A stretch of 64,000 nucleotides of DNA from Thermomonas sp. (GTDB lineage Bacteria > Pseudomonadota > Gammaproteobacteria > Xanthomonadales > Xanthomonadaceae), in contig NZ_JAQSDO010000020.1 of the NCBI RefSeq assembly GCF_029945965.1, positions 202,907 to 266,906 on the forward strand, given 5' to 3'. A model generated the notes under the pieces. It was not told where the DNA came from, did not search any database, and saw nothing but the letters and a program-made list of their open reading frames with translations. A program made the position numbers and the translations under genes. Of the stretch, positions 35,248-45,083 are shown in pieces; position 1 is the first letter of the stretch; the number at the start of each line of letters is the position of its first letter.

Positions 35248-35318
35248 CGGGGATTCAAGACATCAATGTGTTGTGCCATGGATGGCTGCCATCCACTAAA
35301 CGAAGGGAGAGAAATCGA

Positions 35319-35945
35319 ATGGCCTGGACCCGCGATGAGATGGCGCAGCGCGCCGCACAGGAACTTTCCGATGGCGCTTACGTGAACCTCGGTATTGGGT
35401 TGCCCACGCTGGTGGCCAACTACATTCCCGATGGCATGGACGTCTGGCTGCAATCGGAGAATGGCCTGCTCGGCATCGGCCCATTCCCGACCGAAGATGA
35501 GCTTGACGCCGATCTGATCAATGCTGGCAAGCAGACTGTGACCGCGATGCCGGGCGCCAGCTATTTCGGTAGCCACGATTCGTTCGCGATGATCCGCGGC
35601 GGCCACATCGACTTGGCGATCCTGGGCGCGATGGAAGTCACCGACAAGGGTGACCTGGCCAACTGGATGGTGCCCGGCAAGATGGTCAAGGGCATGGGCG
35701 GCGCGATGGACCTGGTCGCGGGTGTCAAGCGCGTGGTGGTGCTGATGGAGCACACCACCAAGTCGGGCAGCTCGAAAATCCTGCCGGCATGCACGCTGCC
35801 GCTGACCGGGGTGGGCGTGGTCAACCGGATCATCTCCGAGCTGGGTGTGTTCGATGTGACCGCCGATGGCCTGAAGCTGGTCGAGCTTGCCGACGGCGTG
35901 AGTCGTGACGAAGCGGTAGAAAAGACGGGCGTGCCGTTGCACTGA
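35319..35945 (+). CDS. scoB: 3-oxoacid (succinyl) CoA-transferase subunit B
   Basis: 208 residues from the ATG at 35319, with GAAGGGAG upstream; the earlier start in the track is in the repeat region. [17 protein letters not shown] and the catalytic-glutamate motif [12 protein letters not shown] identify the beta subunit; [40 protein letters not shown] is the conserved core. It works with ScoA, encoded 135 bp upstream on the same strand. Confidence 0.95.
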   Translation: MAWTRDEMAQRAAQELSDGAYVNLGIGLPTLVANYIPDGMDVWLQSENGLLGIGPFPTEDELDADLINAGKQTVTAMPGASYFGSHDSFAMIRGGHIDLAILGAMEVTDKGDLANWMVPGKMVKGMGGAMDLVAGVKRVVVLMEHTTKSGSSKILPACTLPLTGVGVVNRIISELGVFDVTADGLKLVELADGVSRDEAVEKTGVPLH

Positions 35946-36046
35946 AAAATCCCGGGTAGCGACGGCGAGAGCGGGATGTGTCTGCGAAGCGGCATTTAGA
36001 GCCGCGCAGCGGATACATGCCGCTAGGCGCCGGCGCGAGGCTGGCA

Positions 36047-37687
36047 CTACAAATTCTGGTAGTTCGGGCCGCTGCCGCCTTCCGGCGTGACCCAGGTGAT
36101 GATCTCGTATGGGTCCTTGATATCGCAGGTCTTGCAATGCACGCAGTTGGCGGCGTTGATCTGCAGTCGCTTGCCATGGGGCGCTTCGGCGTCGGGCACC
36201 ATTTCGTAGACCGCGGCGGGGCAGAATCGCGTGCACGGGTTGTCGTATTCCACCACGCAGCGGCCGGCGCAGATGTCGGTGTCGGCGACCTGCAGGTGCA
36301 CTGGCTGGTCTTCGTCGTGTTCGGTGGCCGCGTAGTAAACGCTGGCCAGTCGATCACGCGGTGCGAGTGTGCGATCGACATAGTCGCGCTTGGGTTCTTC
36401 GCATTCGCCAAGCTTGTGCAATGACGACCAGTCCGGCTTGTTCTTCAGCGTCCACGGCGAGCGTCCACCGGTCACTGTTTCCCACGCGGCATTGAGGATG
36501 CCGAACCACAGGCCGCGCTTGAAGCCGGGTTTGACGTTGCGTACCGAGCGCAGTTCGGCCATCGCATCCGACGCACGCAACTTCGCGTCAAACCCTTCTG
36601 CAACCAGCTGCGAGCTAACCAGGTGATCAGCGGCGAGCATGCCGCTACGGATCGCCTGGTGGGTACCTTTGACCTTCGGCACGTTGAGCAGGCCGGCGGT
36701 GTCGCCGATCAGCAGCGCACCGGGCATGTCGCATTTCGGCAATGACTGATAGCCGCCGGTGACAATCGCGCGTGCGCCGGCCGAGAGAATGCTGCCACCG
36801 TCCAGCAACGGCTTGACCATCGGGTGATTCTTCCATTGCTGGAAGGCTTCCCACGGCTTGTATTCGGGGTCGCTGTAGTCAAGTCCGCTGACATAACCCA
36901 GCGCGATGCGTCCCTTGTCCATGTGATACAGGAAACTGCCGCCGTAGGTGTTGTTGTCCGCCGGCCAGCCGAAGCTGTGCACGATCTTGCCGGGCGACAC
37001 GCGGTCCTCCGGCAACTGCCACAGCTCCTTGATACCGATCGAATAGCCTTGCGGGTCGCTGGCGGCATCCAGCTTGAAGCGATTGATCAATCGCTTGGTC
37101 AAGTGGCCGCGTGCGCCTTCGGCCAGCACGGTGACCTTGGCGCGAATATCAATCCCGGCGGTGTAGCCCGGCTTGTGCGAACCATCCTTGGCTACGCCCA
37201 TGTCGCCGATGCGCACGCCTATGACGGCGCCCACCTCATCGTGCAAGGTTTCTGCGGCGGCGAAACCGGGGTAAATCTCCACACCCAATGCTTCGGCCTG
37301 CGGTGCCATCCAGGCGCACATTGCACCCAGGCTGACGATCACATTGCCCTTGTTGTGCATGCCCGGCGGCATCGGTAGCTTGCGGCCGCCGGTCTTGCTG
37401 AGCAGCCAGAACTCATCGTCGGTGGCGTCCACGCAAATCGGCGGCGGGCTCTTGCGCCAGTCGGGCAGCAGCGCGTCCAGCGGGCCGGTTTCGATCACCG
37501 CGCCAGACAGGATCTGCGCGCCGATTGTGCTGGCCTTCTCGATGACACACACCGAGATCCCGGGATCCAGCTGCTTGAGCCGGATCGCGAACGCCAGGCC
37601 CGCGGGCCCTGCGCCGACAGTGACAACGTCGTACTCCATCACGTCGCGCTCTGTGACAGCAGGGTTGATCTGTTCGGCTTCGCTCAC
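36047..37687 (-). CDS. Electron transfer flavoprotein:ubiquinone oxidoreductase
   Basis: 546 residues, full length. The Rossmann FAD motif VVTVGAGPAGLAFAIRLKQ is near residue 20. The central region has SFGWPADNNTYGGSFLYHMD and LIGDTAGLLNVPKVKGTHQAIRSGM. The C-terminal ferredoxin part provides the [4Fe-4S] cysteines (RFCPAAVYE; NCVHCKTCDIKDP). It is a monotopic inner-membrane enzyme passing electrons from EtfAB to ubiquinone. It lies 1.8 kb from etfAB with scoAB between, making a compact acyl-CoA/ketone-body oxidation block. Confidence 0.96.
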   Translation of the reverse strand: MSEAEQINPAVTERDVMEYDVVTVGAGPAGLAFAIRLKQLDPGISVCVIEKASTIGAQILSGAVIETGPLDALLPDWRKSPPPICVDATDDEFWLLSKTGGRKLPMPPGMHNKGNVIVSLGAMCAWMAPQAEALGVEIYPGFAAAETLHDEVGAVIGVRIGDMGVAKDGSHKPGYTAGIDIRAKVTVLAEGARGHLTKRLINRFKLDAASDPQGYSIGIKELWQLPEDRVSPGKIVHSFGWPADNNTYGGSFLYHMDKGRIALGYVSGLDYSDPEYKPWEAFQQWKNHPMVKPLLDGGSILSAGARAIVTGGYQSLPKCDMPGALLIGDTAGLLNVPKVKGTHQAIRSGMLAADHLVSSQLVAEGFDAKLRASDAMAELRSVRNVKPGFKRGLWFGILNAAWETVTGGRSPWTLKNKPDWSSLHKLGECEEPKRDYVDRTLAPRDRLASVYYAATEHDEDQPVHLQVADTDICAGRCVVEYDNPCTRFCPAAVYEMVPDAEAPHGKRLQINAANCVHCKTCDIKDPYEIITWVTPEGGSGPNYQNL

Positions 37688-37780
37688 GCAACTCTCCCCG
37701 GCATTCCCGTCAATGCCACGATTTTCCGGGGTTTCGGCAGAGGCAGCAAATCCACGGTCGTGCGCGAGTGTGCGCGTGAC

Positions 37781-38431
37781 TCAATGCTTCTCGCTGGGGT
37801 GCTTCATTTCGTGGGCCTGCCCGGTCGTCAGGATCCAGCCGGCGATGTCATGGGTGGTCGCCCCCAGCGCTTGGGTGAAGGCATCTGCGACCAGCGTGAC
37901 GTCGGTGCCTGTAGCGGGCTGTGCATGGCGGAAGGTCTGGCTACCCACCACGGTCTGGTCGTGCGAATGCAGCAGTTTGACGTTGACCTCGATCACGGCC
38001 GACGGCACCGCAGCGCCTGCGTAATCGGCTTCGAAATCGCGCAGGTCCATGACCAGCCGGTAATCCGCGCCGATCCCGCTGCCCTGGCGTGCGACCGCCG
38101 GGATTTTCCCGGAGTCTTCGAGCGCGCGCAGTACGCCGTCCTCGATCATTTCGGTCGGGGTGCGTGCCCACGATGCATCCTTGTAGACCTGCAGTTCGCC
38201 GGGCTTCGGGCTGACCGCGATGCGCAGACTGTCCATCATCCGCGGTGACGTCGGGCGGGTGGTGCTGAGCTGCCAGCTGACGTTGGGCCAGGACGGGTCC
38301 CCTTCGACGCGCGGATCGGGTGCGTAGATCGTGGACGCATCCTTGGATCCGCCCAGCAATGAGCAGCTACAGAGCATGACCGACAACAATAGCGCGGCCA
38401 GTCTCGCTGCAGGATTTGTTTGCGTGTTCAT
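37781..38431 (-). CDS. ABC-type transport auxiliary lipoprotein of the Mla-like operon
   Basis: 216 residues. AALLLSVMLCSCS provides a lipoprotein signal. The body (SWQLSTTRPTSPRMMDSLRIAVSP, ELQVYKDASWARTPTEMIEDGVLRALEDSGKI, GADYRLVMDLRDFEADY) matches the ABC_trans_aux/PqiC-type family (formerly DUF330). Its start overlaps the MCE-gene stop. It probably sits in the outer membrane and helps the MCE protein move phospholipids across the periplasm. It occupies the place that MlaC has in the E. coli operon. Confidence 0.88.
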   Translation of the reverse strand: MNTQTNPAARLAALLLSVMLCSCSLLGGSKDASTIYAPDPRVEGDPSWPNVSWQLSTTRPTSPRMMDSLRIAVSPKPGELQVYKDASWARTPTEMIEDGVLRALEDSGKIPAVARQGSGIGADYRLVMDLRDFEADYAGAAVPSAVIEVNVKLLHSHDQTVVGSQTFRHAQPATGTDVTLVADAFTQALGATTHDIAGWILTTGQAHEMKHPSEKH

Positions 38432-39354
38432 TCGGGTTTGAACTCCTTGGGCGCGTCGTGGCCCAGGATGTAGCGCGCGGGTCCGCCGTCCAAGCGGTCG
38501 GTGACCCGACGCAGGTCGCTGATCAGGGCGCGCAGCTCGGCCAGGGTTGGCCCCAACTGGGACAGGCCATCGTTGGCGAAGCTCTGCAGCGCCGGGCGGT
38601 TCTCGCTGATCATCGCATTGGCATTGCCGGCAACCGAGTCGAGCTTGCCAACGGTAGCATCCAGCTTGGCCATCAGCGCAGGCAGCTGGTCGACCACGTT
38701 GTGGTCGATCTTGTTCAGCGAGCCATTGGCGGTGGCCAGCGTGAGCTGAAGCGTTTCGGTGGCCTTGCGCGCATTGACGATCAAGGCGGCGATGTCCTCG
38801 CGCTGGCCGGCAATACTGCCCGTGGCCTGTTCCAGATGGTCGATCGTCGCGCTGAGTTTGGCGATGTTTTCTTCGCTGATCAGCTTATCCATGCGCGCGA
38901 CTAAGCGGCTGGCGGTATCGGCGATATTCTGCAGTGCTGAGGGCTCGGTGCGGATGATCGGGATCTCGCCGCTACCGTCCGGTTCCAGCCGCGCGGCTTC
39001 CGGGCTGCCGCCGGTGAGCTGGATGAACGGCACGCCGGTGATGCCCTGCTGCGAGAGCTTGGCGCGGGTATCGACCTTGACCGGCGTGTCGGCCTTGACC
39101 TTGAGCAGGGCGACCACCTTGCGCGCGTCGTCAGGCGCCAGACTGAGTTTGTCCACGGTGCCCACGCTGATGCCGTTGTATTGCACGCCACCGCCCTCGG
39201 TCAGGCCGGTCACTGGTTCGGTGAAGACCACCTCGTACTGGCGCCAGTTGCGTTCGGAGGAGAACTTGGCTGCCCACAGCGCGAACAACAGCAGGCATAC
39301 CGTCGCCAGGATGGTGAAGCCGCCGATCAGCACATAGTTGGCACGGGTTTCCAT
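38428..39354 (-). CDS. mlaD: MCE-domain lipid transport protein (MlaD-like)
   Basis: 308 residues: an N-terminal membrane anchor (YVLIGGFTILATVCLLLFALWAAKF), one MCE domain (YEVVFTEPVTGLTEGGGVQYNGISVGTV ... ARLSQQGITGVPFIQLTGG) and a long C-terminal helical region (residues about 150-300). The helical tail is longer than in E. coli MlaD and resembles MCE proteins that form a periplasmic needle. Transcribed after the ATPase gene, 17 bp away. Confidence 0.92.
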   Translation of the reverse strand: METRANYVLIGGFTILATVCLLLFALWAAKFSSERNWRQYEVVFTEPVTGLTEGGGVQYNGISVGTVDKLSLAPDDARKVVALLKVKADTPVKVDTRAKLSQQGITGVPFIQLTGGSPEAARLEPDGSGEIPIIRTEPSALQNIADTASRLVARMDKLISEENIAKLSATIDHLEQATGSIAGQREDIAALIVNARKATETLQLTLATANGSLNKIDHNVVDQLPALMAKLDATVGKLDSVAGNANAMISENRPALQSFANDGLSQLGPTLAELRALISDLRRVTDRLDGGPARYILGHDAPKEFKPE

Positions 39355-39371
39355 TGCATCCTTCCTACTGT

Positions 39372-40181
39372 TCAGCGGGTGTCACGCGCCGCTCGCCCAC
39401 GTGGGCCGTTGAAGTACTCCTTGACCCACGGATGGTCGAACGTTTCCAGTTCGCGCACAGGCGCCACTGCGACCAGTTTACGGTCTGCCAGCACAGCCAC
39501 CCGGTCACAGATAGCGTATAGCGTGTCGAGGTCGTGTGTGATCAGGAACACGGTCAGGCCCAGCGCCTGCTGCAAGGTCCGGATCAGGTCGTCGAACGCG
39601 GCCGCGCCAATCGGGTCGAGCCCGGCGGTGGGTTCATCCAGGAACAGCAATGGCGGATCCAGCGCCAGCGCACGCGCCAGCCCGGCGCGCTTGCGCATGC
39701 CGCCGGACAGTTGCGAGGGCAGCTTGTCCAGCGCATCGGCCGACAGGCCGGCCAGCTTGATCTTGAGCAGGGCCAGCTCGTAGCGCAGCGAATCCCGCAT
39801 GTCGGGGTAGTACTCCTTGAGCGGCACCTGCACGTTCTCGCCCACGGTCAGCGAGGAGAACAGGGCGCCATCCTGGAACAGCACGCCGGTATTGCGCTCG
39901 ATATGCCGGCGATGCAGCGGATCATCATCGAGCGCATCGACCCCCAGCACCTCGATCTCCCCTGCGTCCGGCTTGCGCAGCGCCAGGATCGAGCGCATCA
40001 GCACCGACTTGCCGGTGCCGGATCCACCGACCACGCCGAGGATCTCGCCGCGGCGCACGTCCAGGTCGATGCCGTCGTGCACGACCTGGTCGCCGAACCG
40101 GTTGACCAGGCCGCGCACGCTGATGACGGGCTGGTCATCGGCCTGCGCGGCTGGCACTTCGGCGTTGCTCACGGAGCCCAT
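39372..40181 (-). CDS. mlaF: ABC transporter ATPase of the Mla-like lipid transport system
   Basis: 269 residues from the ATG at 40181, two bases after the permease stop. Walker A GGSGTGKSVLM, Q-loop FQDGALFSSLTVGENV, signature LSGGMRKRAGLARAL and Walker B LLFLDEPTAGLDPI are those of MlaF/Mkl-type ATPases; the FSSLTV.ENV segment is especially typical. It energises lipid movement by the MlaE permease. Confidence 0.95.
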   Translation of the reverse strand: MGSVSNAEVPAAQADDQPVISVRGLVNRFGDQVVHDGIDLDVRRGEILGVVGGSGTGKSVLMRSILALRKPDAGEIEVLGVDALDDDPLHRRHIERNTGVLFQDGALFSSLTVGENVQVPLKEYYPDMRDSLRYELALLKIKLAGLSADALDKLPSQLSGGMRKRAGLARALALDPPLLFLDEPTAGLDPIGAAAFDDLIRTLQQALGLTVFLITHDLDTLYAICDRVAVLADRKLVAVAPVRELETFDHPWVKEYFNGPRGRAARDTR

Positions 40182-40182
40182 G

Positions 40183-41304
40183 TCAATAATCCATCTGCAT
40201 GAACCACAATGCGGCGAAGGCATCAATCACGATCACCGTCGAGATCGCCTGCACCACGCTCGAGGTGGTGCGCTCGCCCAGCGACTGCGCTGTGCCCTCG
40301 GTCTGCAGTCCTTCCAGGCAACCGATCAAGGCAATGACGATGGCGAAGATCGGTGCCTTGACCATGCCGACCACGAAATTGTCGAGCTTCATCATTTCCT
40401 GCATGCGTGCCAGGTAAGCCACTGCCGGTATGTCGAGGTTGAACGCGCCGACCGCCATGCCGCCGGCCAGGCCGGCGACCATCGCGATGAAGGTCAGCAG
40501 CGGCAGCATCGCCAGCAATGCCAGCACGCGCGGGATCACCAGCAGGTCGATCGGATCCAGGCCGAGCACGCGGATCGCATCGACCTCTTCGCGGTTGACC
40601 ATCATCCCGATCTGCGCTGTGAATGCGCTGGCGGTGCGGCCTGCCAGCAGGATCGCAGTGAGCAGCACGCCAAATTCGCGCAGGAACGCCGCACTGACCA
40701 GTTCGACCACGAAAATCTGCGCGCCGAAATCGCGCAGCACCATCGCGCCAAGGAAGGCGATCACGGCGCCAACCATGAACGACAGCAGCGCAACCAGCGG
40801 GACCGCGTCGAGGCCGACCTGCTCCATGTGGTGAACCGTGGCGGTCAGCCGGAACCGGTGCGGTTCCTTGACCATACGCAGCATCTTGACCATCACCTCG
40901 CCGAGGAAGGCGATCAGCGCCATGACTTCCTTGCCATTGTCGACCACGGCAAAACCCAGGCGTCCCAACGCGGCCTTGAAGCCGGTATCGCGCTTGCGCT
41001 TGGGCCGCTCGTCGTGGACGTCCTCGATTGCCTCGATCAGCGCGTGCTGGTCTTCGCGGAAGCTGAAGCGATGGAAGTCGAGGTCGCGGCGGTCGGCATA
41101 GCGCAGCAGCTGCAACACGCCCAAGGTATCCAGGCGCTCGACGCCGCAGGCATCCACATCGGTGATGCCATTCGGCGCGTCGCGCAGGGCATCGCCGATC
41201 TCGTTGGCATAGCGCAACGTCCAGCGACCAGACAGGCACAGGCGGGTGGCATCGCCGGGATCGACGGATGCACTAGGTGGGTGGTGGTTCGGCGCGTTGC
41301 TCAT
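40183..41304 (-). CDS. mlaE: MlaE-type lipid ABC permease with N-terminal STAS domain
   Basis: 373 residues from the ATG at 41304; the track's 41-residue extension reaches into the divergent ThrE-like gene region. Residues about 15-100 (LCLSGRWTLRYANEI ... VDACGVERLDTLGVLQLL) form a STAS domain, so the MlaB function is fused to the permease. The MlaE domain follows with five membrane segments and the conserved LRDFGAQIFVVELVSAAFLREFGVLLTAILLAGRTASAFTAQIGMM. It heads the four-gene permease-ATPase-MCE-lipoprotein operon. Confidence 0.93.
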   Translation of the reverse strand: MSNAPNHHPPSASVDPGDATRLCLSGRWTLRYANEIGDALRDAPNGITDVDACGVERLDTLGVLQLLRYADRRDLDFHRFSFREDQHALIEAIEDVHDERPKRKRDTGFKAALGRLGFAVVDNGKEVMALIAFLGEVMVKMLRMVKEPHRFRLTATVHHMEQVGLDAVPLVALLSFMVGAVIAFLGAMVLRDFGAQIFVVELVSAAFLREFGVLLTAILLAGRTASAFTAQIGMMVNREEVDAIRVLGLDPIDLLVIPRVLALLAMLPLLTFIAMVAGLAGGMAVGAFNLDIPAVAYLARMQEMMKLDNFVVGMVKAPIFAIVIALIGCLEGLQTEGTAQSLGERTTSSVVQAISTVIVIDAFAALWFMQMDY

Positions 41305-41412
41305 GCAGGCCCTGCGATTGCTCGCGGCAAGCTTACGCAACTCGGCGGCGATGATGCGCGGGACGATGCGCTCGGAGTGCCGAGGGAAAACGGTCGATGC
41401 AGACATGTATGA

Positions 41413-42705
41413 ATGGCAGTCACGCATGCGATCCTAGCCGACATGCAGCCCGCCGACACCCTTGCACCCGCCTATACCGATGCCGGCTATGTCGAGCGCA
41501 TCTCCTTCGTGGTCGACCTGGCTGAACGCCTGCATGCCTACGGCACAACCGTGCAGCGGCTGGAAGGCGCGATCGAATCGGTGGCCAGGCGGCTTGGACT
41601 GGAGTGCGAGCCATGGGTCAATCCGACCGGCATGGTGCTGGCCTTCAGCGACCCGTCGCGGCCCGCCGGCATGTCCGACACCACTCGCGTGGTGCGGCTT
41701 GGATCGGGTGATACCGACCTTTACCGGCTGTGCGAGACCGATCGTATCGCCGAAGACGTCATGGCCGGGACCCTGGACGTGCCGGCTGGGCGTGCTGCCC
41801 TGCGCGCGCTACTGCGCGGGATCGGCTGGCGTGGCCGGGTTTTCCAGGTGCTCGGGTTCGGACTGGCATCGGCGGCGGTTGCCGGTCTGTTGCGGTTGCC
41901 CTGGCTGGATATCGGGACCGCCGGCGTCATCGGCCTGATGATCGGCCTGCTGGATGCCGCCGCGCAGTCGCGCCCGCGGCTGTCGGAAGCATTCGAGGCG
42001 ATTGCCGGCTTGCTGGCAGGCACGGTATCGATCCTGGTGGCCAGCCTGATCGGCCCGCTCAATTTCAATACGGTGATCATCGCTGCCTTGATCGTCCTGC
42101 TGCCCGGCATGGCGTTGACCAATGCAATGAACGAACTGACCAGCCGCCACCTGGTATCGGGCACTGCGCGTTTCGCCGGGGCGATGACCACGATCCTGAA
42201 GCTCACGATTGGTACCGCGATCGCCCTTAACGTGGCGCACATGGTCGGGCTGGACCCGGTCGTGCGCGCGTGGCGACCGCAGCCCGAATGGGTGGTCTTG
42301 AGCGCGCTGGTGATCGGTGCCTATGCATTTGCCGTACTGTTCCGTGCGCATCGTCGCGATTATCCGCTGGTGATGTCGGCCGCCGCCTCCGGTTATCTTA
42401 TTTCACGTTTTGGCGGTGAAGTCTTCGATGCACCCGCCGGCGTATTCCTCGCGGCATTCACGATGACCGCCGCCGGCAATATCTATGCGCGCGTGTTCAA
42501 TCGTCCCGGCGCGCTAGTGCGGTTGCCCGGCATCATCATGCTGGTGCCTGGAAGCGTGGCATTGCGTGGGGTGATCTCGTTGGTGCAGGCACAGGACATC
42601 GGGGCTGGGCAGGACGCGGCGATGGCCGCATTGAATACCCTGATGGCGCTGCTGGCGGGGCTGATGTTCGGCAACCTGCTGGTCACCGCGCGACGCAACC
42701 TCTGA
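41413..42705 (+). CDS. ThrE-family threonine/serine exporter-like membrane protein
   Basis: 430 residues; an ATG at 41443 is a plausible later start. The N-terminal soluble domain (FVVDLAERLHAYGTTVQRLEGAIESVARRLG) is the DUF1212 half, followed by about ten membrane helices including the ThrE_2 half (LPGIIMLVPGSVALRGV). The fused arrangement is that of ThrE, which exports threonine and serine by proton exchange. It is divergent from mlaE and ends at a bidirectional terminator shared with the H-NS gene. Substrate is by family only. Confidence 0.88.
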   Translation: MAVTHAILADMQPADTLAPAYTDAGYVERISFVVDLAERLHAYGTTVQRLEGAIESVARRLGLECEPWVNPTGMVLAFSDPSRPAGMSDTTRVVRLGSGDTDLYRLCETDRIAEDVMAGTLDVPAGRAALRALLRGIGWRGRVFQVLGFGLASAAVAGLLRLPWLDIGTAGVIGLMIGLLDAAAQSRPRLSEAFEAIAGLLAGTVSILVASLIGPLNFNTVIIAALIVLLPGMALTNAMNELTSRHLVSGTARFAGAMTTILKLTIGTAIALNVAHMVGLDPVVRAWRPQPEWVVLSALVIGAYAFAVLFRAHRRDYPLVMSAAASGYLISRFGGEVFDAPAGVFLAAFTMTAAGNIYARVFNRPGALVRLPGIIMLVPGSVALRGVISLVQAQDIGAGQDAAMAALNTLMALLAGLMFGNLLVTARRNL

Positions 42706-42752
42706 CTCGCAGCTTCTGAGTCGAGCTTCGGCCGCAGATTGATCCAGATACC

Positions 42753-42778
42753 AAAACGCCGGCTTGCGCCGGCGTTTT
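42753..42778. terminator. Bidirectional intrinsic terminator between ThrE-like and H-NS genes
   Basis: AAAACGCCGGC and GCCGGCGTTTT pair over 11 bp with a TTGC loop, giving T-runs in both directions. It lies between two convergent genes and can serve both. Confidence 0.9.
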
Positions 42779-42806
42779 GTCATTGCGATGAAGCGTTGAA
42801 CGCCTC

Positions 42807-43202
42807 TTATTTGATCAGGAACTCTTCGAGTTTGCGGCCCTTCGCGGTTTCTGCGGACAGCCAGCGCGGCTGCTTGCCACGGCCAGCCCAGGTTTCCTTG
42901 GCATTGGCCGTGTTGCGGTACTTCGGCGGCACCTTGCCCAGGCTGCGGCCCTTGGTCGACTTGCGTGCCTTCTTGGCCGCAGGTGCAGGGCTGCTCGTCG
43001 CAGCTGCCGCCGCCGGCTTGCTTGGGCCGGTCAAACCATAAAGTTCCTCGAAATCCCAGCCAGTGCTTTTCAGGAACTTGGCCACGGCAGTTTTGACCTG
43101 GGTGGCCGGGCGGCGCTTGGAAAGGATCTTCTTGCGCTTGTTGGCGCGAGTGATCAGGTCAGCCAGTTCCTTGGTGCTGAGGCCTTCGATATCCATGCTC
43201 AT
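42807..43202 (-). CDS. hns: H-NS family nucleoid-associated protein
   Basis: 131 residues. The N-terminal helical oligomerisation part (LSTKELADLITRANKRKKIL) is joined by an Ala/Lys/Pro linker to the C-terminal DNA-binding domain PPKYRNTANAKETWAGRGKQPRWL, the classical H-NS signature; GRGKQPRW carries the AT-hook-like loop that inserts in the minor groove. AGAGGG precedes the ATG. The upstream 99 bp, AT-richer than the surroundings, has a possible promoter (TTGCGC, 17 bp, TAATAT on the minus strand). It likely silences AT-rich or horizontally acquired DNA. Confidence 0.92.
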   Translation of the reverse strand: MSMDIEGLSTKELADLITRANKRKKILSKRRPATQVKTAVAKFLKSTGWDFEELYGLTGPSKPAAAAATSSPAPAAKKARKSTKGRSLGKVPPKYRNTANAKETWAGRGKQPRWLSAETAKGRKLEEFLIK

Positions 43203-43301
43203 ACAGTGATTACCCTCTGGGTTGCCATCGGGAAAATCCCGGTAGGGTATCCATATTAACTTCGGATAATCCGCGGCGCAAACAACATGACTAAACGGTA
43301 A

Positions 43302-45026
43302 TCATCCGATGAGTTTTCCGAGTAGCCGGTCACGGTCGAGTTGTTCGGATTCGGGGGCATTTCGCGCGCGGTATTCAAACGTGCCGGCTTCCAGCCCGCG
43401 CGCGGACACCACCACGCGGTGCGGAATGCCGATCAGTTCGATGTCGGCCAGCATCACGCCGGGGCGCAGGCCGCGGTCGTCGAGCACGGTATCCAGGCCG
43501 GCGGTATTCAATTCCGCATATAGCGCATTGGCCGCATCGATAACCGCCGGATCGTTCTTGGGATTGATGATGCAGACCGCGACCTGCCATGGCGCCATTG
43601 TGACGGGCCATAAAATGCCGCTGTCGTCGTGGTTTTGTTCAATTGCAGCGGCCACGATGCGTGATACGCCGATGCCATAACAGCCCATTGCCGGATTGAT
43701 CGCCTTGCCATTGGCGTCGAGCACCTTGCAGCCCATCGCCTCGGAGTACTTGCAGCCCAATGCGAATACATGGCCGACCTCGATTCCACGGGCGATGCCG
43801 AGCGTGCCCTTGCCATCTGGTGAAGCGTCGCCAGCCACCGCGTTGCGGATGTCGGCGACCTCCGGTTCGGCCAGGTCGCGGCCCCAGTTGACCCCGGCAA
43901 TATGCAAGCCGGGTTTGTTGGCGCCAATCACGAAATCGGCCATCGCCGCTACGCTGCGGTCGGCGATGATGCGGATTGGTTTTGCCGGGTTGAGCGGGCC
44001 AAGAAAACCCGGTTCGCTGCCGAGGTAATCGAGGATTTCCGCTTCAGTCGCCAACCGGTAATCCGCCAGTCCCGGCAGCTTCGCCAGTTTGATCTCGTTG
44101 ACCATGTGGTCGCCGCGCACCAGTGCCAACACGAATTGCCCGTTTTCCCCGGCCACGCCGCCTTCGGCATCGGTGCCCATCAGTGCGACCGATTTGGCGG
44201 TGCGCTGCAAGACAATCCCCATCAATTCCGAGACCTCCTCGCAGGTTTTCTGGGTGGGGGTTTCCACATCGCGCAGGGTTTCGCTGGCGGCGGGACGCTG
44301 CCCGGGCGAAACTGCTTCGGCCAGTTCGATATTGGCGGCGTAGTCCGAACTCTCGCAATAGGCGATCGCATCCTCGCCGGAATCCGCCAGCACGTGGAAC
44401 TCGTGCGAAGCTGAACCACCAATCGCGCCGGTATCGGCGAACACCGCACGGAACTTCAAACCCAGCCGGGTGAAAATCCGCGCGTAAGTGTCGTACATGT
44501 TCTGGTATTCGGCGTGCAGTGAGTCCGCGTCGACGTGGAAGGAATACGCATCCTTCATCAGAAATTCGCGCGCGCGCATGATCCCGAAGCGCGGGCGGAT
44601 CTCGTCGCGGAACTTGGTCTGGATCTGGTAAAAATTCACCGGCAGCTGCTTGTAGCTGGCCAGTTCGTTGCGGGCGAAGTCGGTAATCACTTCCTCAGCG
44701 GTGGGGCCGTAGCAATACTCGGCCTCCTTGCGGTCCTTGATCTTCAGCAACTGGCCGCCGAATTTCTGCCAGCGCCCGGTTTCCTCCCACAGCTCCTTGG
44801 GCTGGATGGATGGCATCAGCATTTCGATCGCGCCGGCGCGGTTCATTTCCTCACGCACGACGCCCTCCACCTTGCGCAGCACGCGCAGGCCCAGCGGCGA
44901 CCAGGTGTACAGGCCGGATGCCAGTTTGCGGATCATCCCGGACTTGAGCATCAGCTTGTGGCTGATGATCTCGGCCTCGGCTGGGGTTTCCTTTTCGGTG
45001 CGGATATGGAACTGCGACAGGCGCAT
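43302..45026 (-). CDS. proS: Prolyl-tRNA synthetase
   Basis: 574 residues from the ATG at 45026 ([27 protein letters not shown]), the standard bacterial start; the track adds ten residues. Class II motifs are present: motif 1/2 region [35 protein letters not shown], and [26 protein letters not shown] with the catalytic arginine. The long insertion of about residues 225-400 is the bacterial-type editing (INS) domain that removes mischarged alanine. A C-terminal anticodon-binding domain ends the protein. Confidence 0.97.
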   Translation of the reverse strand: MRLSQFHIRTEKETPAEAEIISHKLMLKSGMIRKLASGLYTWSPLGLRVLRKVEGVVREEMNRAGAIEMLMPSIQPKELWEETGRWQKFGGQLLKIKDRKEAEYCYGPTAEEVITDFARNELASYKQLPVNFYQIQTKFRDEIRPRFGIMRAREFLMKDAYSFHVDADSLHAEYQNMYDTYARIFTRLGLKFRAVFADTGAIGGSASHEFHVLADSGEDAIAYCESSDYAANIELAEAVSPGQRPAASETLRDVETPTQKTCEEVSELMGIVLQRTAKSVALMGTDAEGGVAGENGQFVLALVRGDHMVNEIKLAKLPGLADYRLATEAEILDYLGSEPGFLGPLNPAKPIRIIADRSVAAMADFVIGANKPGLHIAGVNWGRDLAEPEVADIRNAVAGDASPDGKGTLGIARGIEVGHVFALGCKYSEAMGCKVLDANGKAINPAMGCYGIGVSRIVAAAIEQNHDDSGILWPVTMAPWQVAVCIINPKNDPAVIDAANALYAELNTAGLDTVLDDRGLRPGVMLADIELIGIPHRVVVSARGLEAGTFEYRARNAPESEQLDRDRLLGKLIG

Positions 45027-45083
45027 GGCGAGTTTCGCGAAACGAGGAACCGGCATTTTGCCACGCCGAACCCGAGCGAACCT

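Noticed and set aside
39534-41412. Long plus-strand ORFs opposite mlaF and mlaE
   Set aside because: Glu/His/Gln-rich antisense readings of the ATPase and permease genes.
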